Assembly: GCF_002843385.1 (NCBI RefSeq)
Contig: NZ_MVDE01000002.1
Location: 124,001-188,000, forward strand
From: Labilibaculum manganireducens
GTDB lineage: Bacteria > Bacteroidota > Bacteroidia > Bacteroidales > Marinifilaceae
Length of the DNA stretch: 64,000 bases
Reading direction: 5' to 3'
A program made the position numbers and the translations under genes. Position 1 is the stretch's first letter, and the number at the start of each line of letters is the position of its first letter. Under the pieces are notes generated by a model that ran no database searches, was not told the origin of the DNA, and worked only from the letters and a program-made list of their open reading frames with translations. Shown one piece after another: positions 38,924 to 48,063 of the stretch.

Positions 38924-39442
38924 TTAAATATACTCCAGTATTAAACCATATAGAGTTTTGCACTGGAAAGGTTTAGAAAGATAAGCATCCATTCCTACCT
39001 CAATTGATATTTCCTTATCATCGGAATAAAAATTTGCTGTAAATGCAATAATCGGAATAGAAAATTCACGTTCTTCTTCAATTTTACGCATGCGCAATGA
39101 GGCTTCTATGCCTCCCATTATTGGCATTTGCAAATCCATTAAAACAATATCGTATTGTTCTTTTTCGAAAAGTTCTACTGCTTGCTTTCCATTTTCGGCG
39201 ATATCAACCTTAGCAACTTTTTGTTTTAGATAAACCTCAATCGTTTTTCTATTGCTGGGTTGGTCTTCAACCAATAGAATTTTTGCTTCATTTATGGGAA
39301 TGTTCCTTTTGTTGGGATGTGTTTTTACAACAATGGCAGAATCAAGTGTTTCCTCCCAATATATTTTCTTCTTGGTTTCAATACCTATCTGTTCAAGTAA
39401 TTCAGAAAGCTTTTTATTTGCTGTTTTCTCCATAATAACCAA
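38924..39442 (-). CDS. Single-domain response regulator with N-terminal extension
   Basis: 172 residues. About 50 N-terminal residues of unknown fold (one predicted helix, KLSELLEQIGIETKKK) precede a complete receiver domain: KILLVEDQPSNRKT, phospho-acceptor Asp in DIVLMDLQMPIMGG, Thr in IAFTANFYSDD and Lys in AYLSKPFQ. There is no output domain; the receiver resembles those of hybrid histidine kinases. A start three codons in (ATG at 39433) is equally possible. No kinase lies nearby. Confidence 0.88.
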   Translation of the reverse strand: MVIMEKTANKKLSELLEQIGIETKKKIYWEETLDSAIVVKTHPNKRNIPINEAKILLVEDQPSNRKTIEVYLKQKVAKVDIAENGKQAVELFEKEQYDIVLMDLQMPIMGGIEASLRMRKIEEEREFSIPIIAFTANFYSDDKEISIEVGMDAYLSKPFQCKTLYGLILEYI

Positions 39443-39567
39443 AGTATTTTACACTTAAAAATAGTGATTTTTAACTATAATAAAAAAACAAATGTTCAGT
39501 TTTGATTTAAAAAATGAGAATAGTGTGATTATCAATCTATAAATTAAGAATTCTAAAGAAAATGGAA

Positions 39568-39601
39568 TTGATAAATTTTAAAAGCAATTTTCCTATTTTT
39601 G
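39568..39601 (+). promoter_or_regulatory. Promoter of ettA
   Basis: TATTTTTG at 39594-39601 is a full TAnnTTTG match; TTG at 39568-39570 lies 23 bases upstream, slightly far. Transcription would start close to 39608, which makes the ATG at 39612 too near and supports the start at 39639. Confidence 0.55.
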
Positions 39602-39638
39602 CGTTTAAGATTTGAATGAAATAAATAAAAGCGAAATA

Positions 39639-41327
39639 ATGGCTGACGATAAAAAAATTATTTTTTCGATGGATAGGGTCAGCAAGACCTTTTCATCACA
39701 AAAAAAAGTACTGAATAACATAAATCTTTCTTTTTTCTATGGTGCAAAGATTGGAATTATCGGTCTTAATGGTTCCGGTAAATCTACTCTTTTAAAAATT
39801 ATTGCCGGCCTGGAAAGTTCATTTGAAGGACATGTTGTTTGGTCGAAAGAGCATAATATTGGCTACTTAGCACAGGAACCAACATTGGATGACAGCAAAA
39901 CTGTACGAGAAATTGTAGAGGAAGGTGTTCAGGAAATTGTTGATGCCTTAAATGCATACGAAGCCGTTAATCTAAAATTCGGTGATCCGGAAGTTCTTGA
40001 AGATGCCGATAAGATGCAGGCCGTAATGGATGAACAGGCAAATCTTCAGGAGAAGATTGATCATTTTGATGCCTGGAATTTAGATACTAAGCTTGAACGG
40101 GCGATGGACGCACTTCGTTGTCCGGAGGGAGATGCGTTAATTAAAAATTGTTCGGGAGGAGAAAGAAGACGTGTTGCTCTTTGCAGACTATTACTGCAGG
40201 AACCGGATATTTTGCTTTTGGATGAACCTACCAACCATTTGGATGCAGAATCGGTGGAGTGGCTGGAACAACATTTGGCGCAATACAAAGGAACTGTAAT
40301 CAGTATTACTCATGATAGATATTTTCTTGACAATGTAGCAGGTTGGATTCTGGAGTTGGATAGAGGAGAAGGAATTCCCTGGAAGGGCAATTACAGCGCC
40401 TGGCTGGATCAGAAGACCAAACGTATGGCAATGGAAGAGAAAACCGCCAGTAAGCGGCGGAAAACCCTTGAAAGAGAGTTGGAGTGGGTGCGTATGGCTC
40501 CTAAAGCACGTCAGGCAAAAAGTAAAGCTCGTTTAAATGCCTACGACAGTATGATGAATGAAGATTTGAAAGAGAAGGAAGAAAAACTGGAAATCTTTAT
40601 TCCTAACGGTCCGCGTTTGGGAAGTAAGGTAATTCAGGTTCAGTCTGTTTCAAAGGCATTCGGAAATAAGTTGTTATTTGATGATTTGGAATTTGAATTG
40701 CCGCCGGCAGGAATCGTGGGGGTTATTGGACCCAATGGAGCTGGTAAAACGACGCTTTTCAGGATGATTATGGATCTTGAGAAACCGGACAAAGGAACTT
40801 TTGAGGTAGGAGAGACCGTAAAAGTAGGATATGTTGATCAGCAGCATGCTGATATCGATCCGGAAAAATCGGTTTATGAGGTGATCTCCGGTGGAGGTGA
40901 TTTGATTAATGTAGGAGGACGAACAGTAAATGCCCGGGCTTATGTTGGCCGTTTTAATTTTAATGGTGCCGATCAGGAAAAGAAATGTGGTGTATTATCT
41001 GGGGGAGAGCGTAACCGCCTGCATTTGGCTCTGACTTTAAAAGAAGAGGCTAATGTTTTACTTTTGGATGAACCAACCAATGATATTGATGTAAATACAC
41101 TTCGGGCTTTGGAAGAAGGTTTGGAAAACTTTGCCGGCTGTGCTGTGGTGATTTCGCATGACCGATGGTTTTTGGATCGTATTGCAACACATATTTTAGC
41201 ATTTGAAGGCAATTCCCATGTTCAGTTTTTTGAAGGTGGATATTCCGATTACGAAATCAACCGGAAAAAGCGGATGGGCGATGAAGGTCCTAAGCGAATC
41301 AGATATAAAAAGCTGATAGCTGATTAA
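39639..41327 (+). CDS. ettA: ABC-F ATPase EttA (energy-dependent translational throttle)
   Basis: 562 residues from the ATG at 39639 (MADDKKIIFSMDRVSKTF), the usual EttA start; an ATG 27 bp upstream is judged too close to the promoter. Two ABC domains without membrane segments: Walker A GLNGSGKST and GPNGAGKTT, signatures NCSGGERRR and LSGGERNR, Walker B LLLDEPTNHLD and LLLDEPTNDID. The linker between them (WLDQKTKRMAMEEKTASKRR, then KARQAKSKARLNAYD) is the EttA P-site tRNA interaction motif. Gates entry into elongation according to ATP/ADP ratio. Confidence 0.95.
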   Translation: MADDKKIIFSMDRVSKTFSSQKKVLNNINLSFFYGAKIGIIGLNGSGKSTLLKIIAGLESSFEGHVVWSKEHNIGYLAQEPTLDDSKTVREIVEEGVQEIVDALNAYEAVNLKFGDPEVLEDADKMQAVMDEQANLQEKIDHFDAWNLDTKLERAMDALRCPEGDALIKNCSGGERRRVALCRLLLQEPDILLLDEPTNHLDAESVEWLEQHLAQYKGTVISITHDRYFLDNVAGWILELDRGEGIPWKGNYSAWLDQKTKRMAMEEKTASKRRKTLERELEWVRMAPKARQAKSKARLNAYDSMMNEDLKEKEEKLEIFIPNGPRLGSKVIQVQSVSKAFGNKLLFDDLEFELPPAGIVGVIGPNGAGKTTLFRMIMDLEKPDKGTFEVGETVKVGYVDQQHADIDPEKSVYEVISGGGDLINVGGRTVNARAYVGRFNFNGADQEKKCGVLSGGERNRLHLALTLKEEANVLLLDEPTNDIDVNTLRALEEGLENFAGCAVVISHDRWFLDRIATHILAFEGNSHVQFFEGGYSDYEINRKKRMGDEGPKRIRYKKLIAD

Positions 41328-41332
41328 AGTAT

Positions 41333-41369
41333 AAAAGGTGAAAACTCTGTTTTGAAGTTTTCACCTTTT
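41333..41369. terminator. Bidirectional terminator after ettA
   Basis: AAAAGGTGAAAACT (41333-41346) and AGTTTTCACCTTTT (41356-41369), a perfect 14-bp stem with a 9-base loop, followed by T residues. Shared with the convergent DUF6261-like gene. Confidence 0.9.
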
Positions 41370-41413
41370 TTCAATTTTATCAACTTACAAAATTCAATAG
41401 TTTAGCACTAATT

Positions 41414-42139
41414 TTAAATTGCAGCTTCCGGTGCAGTTTCTTCCTTTTTTCTCCTTCTTTTCACCGCCTGATTGGTGTCGTTAATTATCTGTGCAACAGT
41501 TTGGGACAATTCCCCATAAAGCTCATTATTTGCCTGCTGCATGGCTTTTAAATGCAGCACTATTTTATTGTTGATAATCGAAATAACTTCTTTTTTTATA
41601 TCAGTGGAACATTGGGTGAGTCCATTTTTTGCTTTCTCTTCTTCCCAGGCAAAATGAGCTGTTTTAAAATCACTCTGATCTGTTTGCAAACCGGCAATAA
41701 GTTCGGCGCAGCCCGATACCAAAGCAATAGCTGCCTGCAGTTCGGGAGCCGAAAAATCTTCGAGCAGGGATTCTATCAGCGACGATTCAATGGTATAGCT
41801 TTCGTGGATCATCTTTAGCCCATATTTTGCAAAAACAGCATTTAAATGTAAAGCTGCCGCTTTCACTTCCGGATCAGGATGATGAATTGAGCCCAGTATC
41901 AAATAGTGCAGTGCTTTCACTTTTTCATCTCTTACAATATCCTTTTTATCGAGATTCGACTCGGTTTTACTGCAGTTAATGGCCGTTTTTAATTCATTCG
42001 ATTTTGTTTGCAGATCAGTAAAAATAGTAAGCATATAAGTATCAATTTCCCAGCTTTGTTTTTGATAGGCCAGCAACATACTATCGGCAGTTGTATTTAC
42101 TTCGGTTGTTCTGCTTTGAGAAATAAGTTTTGGTATCAT
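41414..42139 (-). CDS. DUF6261-like hypothetical protein
   Basis: 241 residues, no signal peptide or membrane segment, predicted almost all alpha-helical. It opens with LISQSRTTEVNTTADSML and ends in a basic KRRRKKEE segment. The layout (four or five long helices, ALHYLILGSIHHPDPEVKAA in the middle) recalls the DUF6261 proteins of Bacteroidota, but this is from memory. Function unknown. Divergent from the 433-aa protein across a 524-bp gap that carries a 42-bp repeat array. Confidence 0.55.
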   Translation of the reverse strand: MIPKLISQSRTTEVNTTADSMLLAYQKQSWEIDTYMLTIFTDLQTKSNELKTAINCSKTESNLDKKDIVRDEKVKALHYLILGSIHHPDPEVKAAALHLNAVFAKYGLKMIHESYTIESSLIESLLEDFSAPELQAAIALVSGCAELIAGLQTDQSDFKTAHFAWEEEKAKNGLTQCSTDIKKEVISIINNKIVLHLKAMQQANNELYGELSQTVAQIINDTNQAVKRRRKKEETAPEAAI

Positions 42140-42304
42140 CTTTTTGGATTTTTAGTTTGTTAATAAATGATTTTGATTGTTTTAATATGAAATAATATTC
42201 GTCATAAATATGTTATTGATAATAAACTTACAGATATTTATTTAGAAGGAGAAAATATTTGCAACTTTTTATGACAAGTAATTTAAATTTTTCAAATGCA
42301 AATA
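42140..42304. other. Intergenic stretch upstream of the DUF6261-like gene
   Basis: AT-rich, non-coding. No full TAnnTTTG match on the minus strand and no RNA gene were recognised. It leads directly into the 42-bp array. Confidence 0.4.
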
Positions 42305-42590
42305 GGATTCACACCTCCATACCTTGCTTTACTCTTTTAAGTGTGCTGTGGGGAAACCTCTAAGCTTTTACCAACTGTTTTGTGTACCCATGGGTAAATC
42401 TCCACGCCTGTTTTTTTTGTTTTTCGGACACATGGGTAAACTTCCAAGGCTTCACTAACTGCTTTTTGGACTCATGGGTAAACCTCCACGTCTTTTTTTT
42501 TGTTTTTCGGACACGTGGGTAAACCTCCAAGGTTTCACTAACTGTTTTTTGGACTCATGGGTAAATCTTTAAGCCTTCCCATTTCATCGT
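42305..42590. repeat. Tandem array with a strict 42-bp period and alternating unit types
   Basis: The 20-base core CATGGGTAAACCTCCACGTC or a variant starts at 42389, 42431, 42473, 42514 and 42556, with degenerate copies at 42347 and probably 42305. Steps are 42, 42, 41 and 42. Two linker types alternate: a T-rich one (T-run, TGTTTTTCGGACA) after cores ending CCACG, and TTCACTAACTGYTTTTTGGA after cores ending CCAAGG, giving an 84-bp higher-order unit. No reading frame. Between divergent genes; 42 bp equals four helical turns. Confidence 0.85.
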
Positions 42591-42663
42591 ACTAATTTCT
42601 TGTAAAATGTTAAGTTTTTAATCCGATTTGTTGGATTATTCATAAAATTATGATAGGTTCGTA

Positions 42664-43965
42664 ATGATATCCAAAAATGAAGCTATGCCCAAAAAAACGA
42701 CTAAAAAACGAAAAAAAAAGAACAGAGAAATATCTAATTTCAAAGGTCAAGGTATTAATTTGGGAGGCCAATCCGAATTTATTAATCGATTCGAGAAACT
42801 AGCTGAAATAGCAGGATGCAAAGATGCCTGCAAGCTCTTAAATAAGAGCAACCGAATGATGATGTATCTTTTAAGGATTCATTTGACCCAACCGCGTGTG
42901 GATAAAGGGGAACCAATCAGTAAAGAACTGGCAAAAATTTTGGCTTTGGTATTCCGAAGTTGGAGGGAGAGACGCAATATTGAATTGATTAAGGGAAGAG
43001 AGTTGATTTCAATTGGAGATGTTTACGTTATTGACTGTTTTATTTATTTTATCCGTAAAGAAGATAATGGGCTTGATTTGGAAGCATTCAATTCTGCCTT
43101 TAAACCTTTAATTGATGCATACAATGAATTGGAATCACCCGAAGATCTCCTCTACGGTATGTATGACAATATACTGGCAATGTTGAATGCAGTTGGCCGC
43201 GAAATGTTCAGTATTAAAACAGCTTTTGTCAGGAAAGAATACCCTGTTAGCGGCGTGTTTCATATTGTAAAAGTAAAACATTATCGTCCGGTTAAAAGAA
43301 GTATTGCCATTGAAGGAAAACGAAGACCGATTATACAATTTGGCTGGCCCATAGCAAATGGTGGTATTTGGTACTTTAAAATTAAAAATCACAAAATAAA
43401 AGATATCTATAAAGGAGATAAGAAAGAGCTGGAAGTTTATATTCAATCTCATGCCATTAGAAGGTTCGAAGAAAGAACAAGGCCTCTATCCTTAATTTTC
43501 TGTAGGCTGTTTATGGCAAAATTACTTCGAAATTACTCTATTGCAGAGGTGTTTAGAGGTAAGATTCTCATCCCTCAGTATTATGGAGATATTAAGATTG
43601 GTTATTTCGTTGCGGCTGTTATTGATGAAAAGGTAATCATTAAAACGTTTCTATTTATAACACATCAATCTACTCCCGAGGGGCATCTTCTGGAAAAAGT
43701 TTCGGGTCTGGGAAAAAAGGATATCAGCTATTGGCGTTTCGATTCAGTAAGCTCTTTTCTTTCAAATCCTCCCGAAGAGGATAGTTTGATCAAGAGAATT
43801 ATGCAGGAAGCAGGAATAGATAAACTTTTTGATTTAGGTAAGTTAATGGAATCGGATACAAACCCGAATGATGTGGATTGGGCCGAAGTTGAAGCGTATA
43901 TAGAAAATGGACGTGAGGAACGTCTGCAAATTCCGGAAGAAAAGTACGAGGAAGAATACTGTTGA
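42664..43965 (+). CDS. Unrecognised 433-aa protein with basic N-terminus
   Basis: 433 residues; I do not recognise the family. The N-terminus is strongly basic (KKTTKKRKKKNRE, about 10-22). The middle contains a run SHAIRRFEERTR (about 265-276) followed by IGYFVAAVIDEKVIIKTFLF, resembling the HxxxRxxER core and closing strands of small DUF4258/RelE-like domains; that is a pattern impression only. The C-terminus is acidic (EEKYEEEYC). No signal peptide or clear membrane segment. A second ATG at 42685 is possible. Upstream lies the 42-bp array; the DUF3843-like gene follows but has its own -7 box. Confidence 0.7.
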   Translation: MISKNEAMPKKTTKKRKKKNREISNFKGQGINLGGQSEFINRFEKLAEIAGCKDACKLLNKSNRMMMYLLRIHLTQPRVDKGEPISKELAKILALVFRSWRERRNIELIKGRELISIGDVYVIDCFIYFIRKEDNGLDLEAFNSAFKPLIDAYNELESPEDLLYGMYDNILAMLNAVGREMFSIKTAFVRKEYPVSGVFHIVKVKHYRPVKRSIAIEGKRRPIIQFGWPIANGGIWYFKIKNHKIKDIYKGDKKELEVYIQSHAIRRFEERTRPLSLIFCRLFMAKLLRNYSIAEVFRGKILIPQYYGDIKIGYFVAAVIDEKVIIKTFLFITHQSTPEGHLLEKVSGLGKKDISYWRFDSVSSFLSNPPEEDSLIKRIMQEAGIDKLFDLGKLMESDTNPNDVDWAEVEAYIENGREERLQIPEEKYEEEYC

Positions 43966-44030
43966 AAAGCGGAAATGTTTGAACAAGGTTAAGATTTAAA
44001 AGACTGCTGGATTATTTTGGGTGCGAATTG

Positions 44031-44038
44031 TATATTTG
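44031..44038 (+). promoter_or_regulatory. -7 element of the DUF3843-like gene
   Basis: TATATTTG is a full TAnnTTTG match; the -33 position holds CTG (44007-44009) in place of TTG. It places the transcript start near 44045, so translation begins at 44069 and not at the ATG on 44021. Confidence 0.55.
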
Positions 44039-44068
44039 CACCTAATTTATCGGGAAAAATTAAACGCA

Positions 44069-45703
44069 ATGAAAAAACAAAAAGAGCGCATTTATATCCA
44101 GCAATGGCTGGAGTTAAAGCCATATGAAAAACAAACTATCACAGACAGTTACTACCTTAAAATTTCTAACGAGGTAAAACAGGCTGTTATAACAAACAAA
44201 CAGTCTTTTGTTTTACAACGCTTTTTGGATGATACTGATATTGATTTATTGGCATGTTTTCTTACTTCATATTTCGAAGATATAATATCCGGAACTAATA
44301 TTTGGAATAGCTTTGCAGCTTATCACACCGAATTATACAACAAGCCACTGCCTTTTTACAATGTAGATGAATATTATACAGAAGAAATTAATCCGCAGGA
44401 TATCAGTTTCTTAATTTGGTATTTTATGAATACCATCCAGAATGATAAATTTATAGCTCCGCTTAACGATTTTATTGTTGAAACTGCCAATAAGGTAATG
44501 AATGTGTTCGATTCTGCATGGGATTACGCCCCCGAAAACGAATTGCTAAAAACAGCTTATACTCTTACTGAAAATGAAACGGATTTTTACATAGCCCGTA
44601 ATTTAATTGATACCATCTTATTTAAAACATATCTGTTTTATCCCGATAGCTTATTTGATTTAAAAGACCAGGAACTAGATATTATAGAAGAAAATAGCGA
44701 TGAAGAAAACTTGCTGAACTACCTAAATGAACATCGGGATTACGCACTGCATAATGTACATACAAGATTGTTAGGTTTAAAGGGAAAAGAATGGGCATCA
44801 AGAATATTGGAAGTTAACCATCCGTTAAAGAATGATTTTTTGGAGATATCTCAAAAAATAAGTGGGTATTTTTTTTACAAAGGTCAGGATTCAGAGAATA
44901 TTTTTATTGAACACATTGCATCAGGTAAAAAATTCAATCTAACTAAAAAGTCTTATGAGCATTTTGAATCGTTAAAAAAAATTGATGCAATTTTGTTTCT
45001 TGGCATTGCTAAATGGAAAAATGAATGGTGGTTTTCGGGCATATCTTTTCAATCTGACTTTAATGCTGATTTGGTTTTAGCTGAAAAGAGTTCAGTAAAA
45101 AGTCGTGGAGCGGTAAATTTCTTAGATCATCAGAATGAGAAAGTTGACGAATTGCTGGAGGAACAATATGCGGCATTTAAGGACTTTACTAATGGCTATC
45201 CAATTGCGTTTATGAACTCTGACAAAGTAAACGATTTTATAGAAAGCTATATTGAGTACTTTAATAACTCACTTAAGCTTTCTAAAAGACAGAAAGAAAA
45301 GGCAAAAGAGCGCGCTAAAGCGGATGGTTTCTTCGGTGGCGAAGATGAATCAATTGATTTTACAGATAGATCAGAAAGTGCTTTGATTTTCTTTAACCCT
45401 AAGAGTGGAGTGGAGATTGCTTTCGATGTAAACAGTGCTTTTCCGATATTAAATAATCCTTTTTTTATCAAAGAAGACAGCGAAGAGCATCTTATGAGAT
45501 TACTGGAAGAAGAAAATATTTCTGCCGAATTAGCAATGTATTGTATTACTAATTTTAAATCGGAATTGCCTTTCTTTAAAGAGGAACCTGGAAAAATGTA
45601 TTTGGCTGATATCGATTTCTTACTTCGTTTCTGGAAAAAGAACAACTATTTCGCAACACCAACAATTACCTATACCGGAGGCCATAAAACAGGTATTAGT
45701 TAA
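44069..45703 (+). CDS. DUF3843-like hypothetical protein
   Basis: 544 residues from the ATG at 44069. The start MKKQKERIYIQQWLELKPYE followed by TDSYYLKISNEV recalls the DUF3843 family of Bacteroidota (from memory). Mostly helical, acidic, no signal peptide or membrane segment. A Lys/Ala-rich coiled segment lies near 415 (LSKRQKEKAKERAKADGFF). The end, FLLRFWKKNNYFATPTITY, looks like a folded C-terminal strand. Function unknown; followed by a terminator at 45740-45782. Confidence 0.65.
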   Translation: MKKQKERIYIQQWLELKPYEKQTITDSYYLKISNEVKQAVITNKQSFVLQRFLDDTDIDLLACFLTSYFEDIISGTNIWNSFAAYHTELYNKPLPFYNVDEYYTEEINPQDISFLIWYFMNTIQNDKFIAPLNDFIVETANKVMNVFDSAWDYAPENELLKTAYTLTENETDFYIARNLIDTILFKTYLFYPDSLFDLKDQELDIIEENSDEENLLNYLNEHRDYALHNVHTRLLGLKGKEWASRILEVNHPLKNDFLEISQKISGYFFYKGQDSENIFIEHIASGKKFNLTKKSYEHFESLKKIDAILFLGIAKWKNEWWFSGISFQSDFNADLVLAEKSSVKSRGAVNFLDHQNEKVDELLEEQYAAFKDFTNGYPIAFMNSDKVNDFIESYIEYFNNSLKLSKRQKEKAKERAKADGFFGGEDESIDFTDRSESALIFFNPKSGVEIAFDVNSAFPILNNPFFIKEDSEEHLMRLLEEENISAELAMYCITNFKSELPFFKEEPGKMYLADIDFLLRFWKKNNYFATPTITYTGGHKTGIS

Positions 45704-45739
45704 TTGATTAATAAAGAAGCGCTTTGCCTGCCAAAAAAA

Positions 45740-45782
45740 CAGAGGGGAAGAAGCCGGATTGGTTTTCTTCCCTTTGTTTTTG
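45740..45782 (+). terminator. Terminator after the DUF3843-like gene
   Basis: GGGAAGAA (45745-45752) and TTCTTCCC (45765-45772), extended on both sides by AAACA and TGTTT pairing, then a short T-run. A 12-base loop. Confidence 0.7.
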
Positions 45783-45825
45783 TACCTTGACGGAACAAAA
45801 TAATTTATCACTTAATTCTATTTCC

Positions 45826-46179
45826 ATGAATCAATTTGCAACACCAACCGATGAGAAAAATTGGGCTATGTTTTGTCATTTAGCATCATTTTCCGGAGTT
45901 ATAATTCCTTTTGGTAATGTAATAGGGCCACTCATTTTATGGTCGATGAAAAAGGACTATTCCGAACTGGTTGATCAAGAGGGAAAAAAATCAATTAATT
46001 TTCAGATATCGATGTGTATATACATCTTTGTATCCGCAATATTGGTTTTTATTGGAATTGGAATTTTATTGCTGATTGGGCTTGCTTTGCTAAATTTGAT
46101 TTTTGTTGTTATTGCGATTGTAAAAACTTTAAATGGGGAAGATTACCAATATCCTCTGAGTATTAAATTTCTAAATTGA
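45826..46179 (+). CDS. DUF4870 (Tic20-like) membrane protein
   Basis: 117 residues from the ATG at 45826, placed after the upstream terminator; the longer frame from 45724 would overlap that hairpin. The motif DEKNWAMFCHLASFSG at the start and GPLILWSMKKDYSELVDQEGKKSINFQIS are typical of DUF4870. Three or four hydrophobic segments. Function unknown. Four bp before the next small membrane-protein gene, so likely co-transcribed. Confidence 0.85.
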   Translation: MNQFATPTDEKNWAMFCHLASFSGVIIPFGNVIGPLILWSMKKDYSELVDQEGKKSINFQISMCIYIFVSAILVFIGIGILLLIGLALLNLIFVVIAIVKTLNGEDYQYPLSIKFLN

Positions 46180-46183
46180 AAGA

Positions 46184-46519
46184 ATGAAATCTTTTTCTGG
46201 TTATAAGACAATCTACTATGTTGGGATTGTCTTTATTGTTTTGGGAGGTATCCGCTTACTAAATCATTTGTCCTACGGCGAAATTTTATTTACAATTGGA
46301 GTACTGCTGTATTCAGGCGTTCAGATTAGGTTTTTGTTTTATAAAAGCATTACGGATTGGTGGACCTTTGATTATTTGAAATTATCGGTAAATCTTTTAT
46401 TTCTGACTTCAATATTTCTTCTTTTTGTGATTGATTTTAAACTGTGGTATTATCCATTTGTTTTAGGGCTTCTAGTCGATTTTTTTGCTAATATACTTCG
46501 CCGGATAAAAAGGACATAG
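46184..46519 (+). CDS. Small hypothetical membrane protein
   Basis: 111 residues with four hydrophobic segments at about 7-24, 29-47, 59-83 and 88-104, ending in a basic RRIKRT tail. I do not recognise a family. The gene starts 4 bp after the DUF4870 stop, suggesting a two-gene unit and a related envelope role (inference). Confidence 0.7.
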   Translation: MKSFSGYKTIYYVGIVFIVLGGIRLLNHLSYGEILFTIGVLLYSGVQIRFLFYKSITDWWTFDYLKLSVNLLFLTSIFLLFVIDFKLWYYPFVLGLLVDFFANILRRIKRT

Positions 46520-46638
46520 TTAAAATTGTTGTCTGTTTTGCATTTCAAATACAAGATCGCATTGGAATGCTGTGGTATCTGTCAAATAATTTGATAATTT
46601 TACAGCTCTAATAAAATAACCAAAATAAAGACTTAAAA

Positions 46639-48000
46639 ATGGCTCAAAAACCGTCTATTCCTAAAGGGACGAGAGATTTCTCTCCTGTTGAAATGGTAAA
46701 GAGAAACTATATTTTTGATACCATAAAAGAGGTGTTTCAGTTATATGGTTTTATGCCGATAGAAACACCATCAATGGAAAATTTGTCTACTCTAATGGGA
46801 AAATATGGAGAAGAGGGAGACAAACTATTGTTTAAAGTGCTGAATTCAGGCGATTTTCTATCCAAAATAAATGAAGATCAAATCCGGGAGAAGAATTCGG
46901 TAAAATTAACCACAAAAATAAGTGAAAAAGGACTTCGTTATGATCTGACAGTGCCTTTTGCGCGTTACGTTGTACAGCATCGTAACGAAATTGATTTCCC
47001 TTTTAAGCGTTATCAGATTCAACCGGTTTGGAGAGCAGACAGACCTCAGAAAGGGCGCTACCGTGAATTTTTTCAGTGCGATGTTGATGTGATTGGCAGC
47101 AATTCTCTTTTAAATGAAGTTGAATTAATTCAGATTGTTGATCAGGTTTACAAAAGACTTCAGTTGAATGTAGTTGTAAAGTTGAATAACCGAAAAATTT
47201 TGGCAGGAATTGCTGAGATTATTGGTGAGGCTGAAAAAATTGTTGATATCACTGTTGCAATCGACAAGTTGGATAAAATCGGTTTGGAGAATGTGAATAA
47301 GGAATTGGCTGACAAGGGAATTTCTCAGGAAGCTATTGATACTTTGCAGCCAATTATATTGTTGTCGGGTTCAAATTCGGAAAAACTGGCTCAGTTAAAG
47401 GAGCTTCTTTCTTCATCAGAAATAGGAATGAAAGGGATTGAGGAACTGGAAACAGTTTTTACTTATTTATCGCAGCTTGATGTACAAACTGAAGTTGAAT
47501 TGGATTTAACTTTAGCCAGAGGATTGAATTACTACACCGGAGCCATTTTCGAAGTGAAATCGAAAGACATGGAGTTTGGAAGTATCACGGGTGGCGGACG
47601 ATATGATGATTTGACCGGGATTTTTGGCTTGAAGGATGTTTCGGGAGTTGGTATTTCTTTTGGTGCCGATCGTATTTACGATGTATTGGAGCAAATGGAT
47701 AAGTTCCCTTCAAATACGGGTATTACAACCAAAGTATTGTTCATCAATTTTGGCGAAAAAGAGGAAGCATTTTGTTTGCCAATACTGGCTAAGTTAAGAG
47801 CAAACGGAATTAATGCTGAGATTTATCCTGATTCTTCTAAAATGAAAAAGCAGATGACTTATGCCAACAATAAAAACATTCCTTTTGTAATTTTGGTAGG
47901 AGAATCGGAAGTAGAGGAAGGTGTTGTTAGTTTAAAGAATATGGAAAGCGGAGATCAGGAAAAATTAACTCCGGATCAGTTGATCGAAAGATTATCTTAA
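46639..48000 (+). CDS. hisS: Histidyl-tRNA synthetase
   Basis: 453 residues. Class II motifs: [10 protein letters not shown] at the start, motif 2 with [16 protein letters not shown], the His-specific [15 protein letters not shown] and motif 3 [13 protein letters not shown] with a following Arg in GADRIYDVL. The C-terminal anticodon-binding domain starts near 355. The protein is slightly longer than the E. coli enzyme (424). Confidence 0.97.
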   Translation: MAQKPSIPKGTRDFSPVEMVKRNYIFDTIKEVFQLYGFMPIETPSMENLSTLMGKYGEEGDKLLFKVLNSGDFLSKINEDQIREKNSVKLTTKISEKGLRYDLTVPFARYVVQHRNEIDFPFKRYQIQPVWRADRPQKGRYREFFQCDVDVIGSNSLLNEVELIQIVDQVYKRLQLNVVVKLNNRKILAGIAEIIGEAEKIVDITVAIDKLDKIGLENVNKELADKGISQEAIDTLQPIILLSGSNSEKLAQLKELLSSSEIGMKGIEELETVFTYLSQLDVQTEVELDLTLARGLNYYTGAIFEVKSKDMEFGSITGGGRYDDLTGIFGLKDVSGVGISFGADRIYDVLEQMDKFPSNTGITTKVLFINFGEKEEAFCLPILAKLRANGINAEIYPDSSKMKKQMTYANNKNIPFVILVGESEVEEGVVSLKNMESGDQEKLTPDQLIERLS

Positions 48001-48026
48001 GAGTAAAATTATTCAACTCAAATATA

Positions 48027-48059
48027 AAAGGGCTGTAAATGTAAAGTTTACAGCCCTTT
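48027..48059. terminator. Bidirectional terminator after hisS
   Basis: AAAGGGCTGTAAA (48027-48039) and TTTACAGCCCTTT (48047-48059): 13-bp perfect stem with a 7-base loop and A/T flanks. Shared with the convergent Spy-like gene. Confidence 0.9.
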
Positions 48060-48063
48060 ATTT

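Noticed and set aside
42305-42590. CRISPR array
   Set aside because: Repeats and the sequences between them are both repeated, in an alternating pattern, and the repeats diverge; no unique spacers and no cas genes.
45724-45825. N-terminal extension of the DUF4870 protein
   Set aside because: The extra 34 residues overlap the terminator of the preceding gene and are not hydrophobic or conserved-looking.
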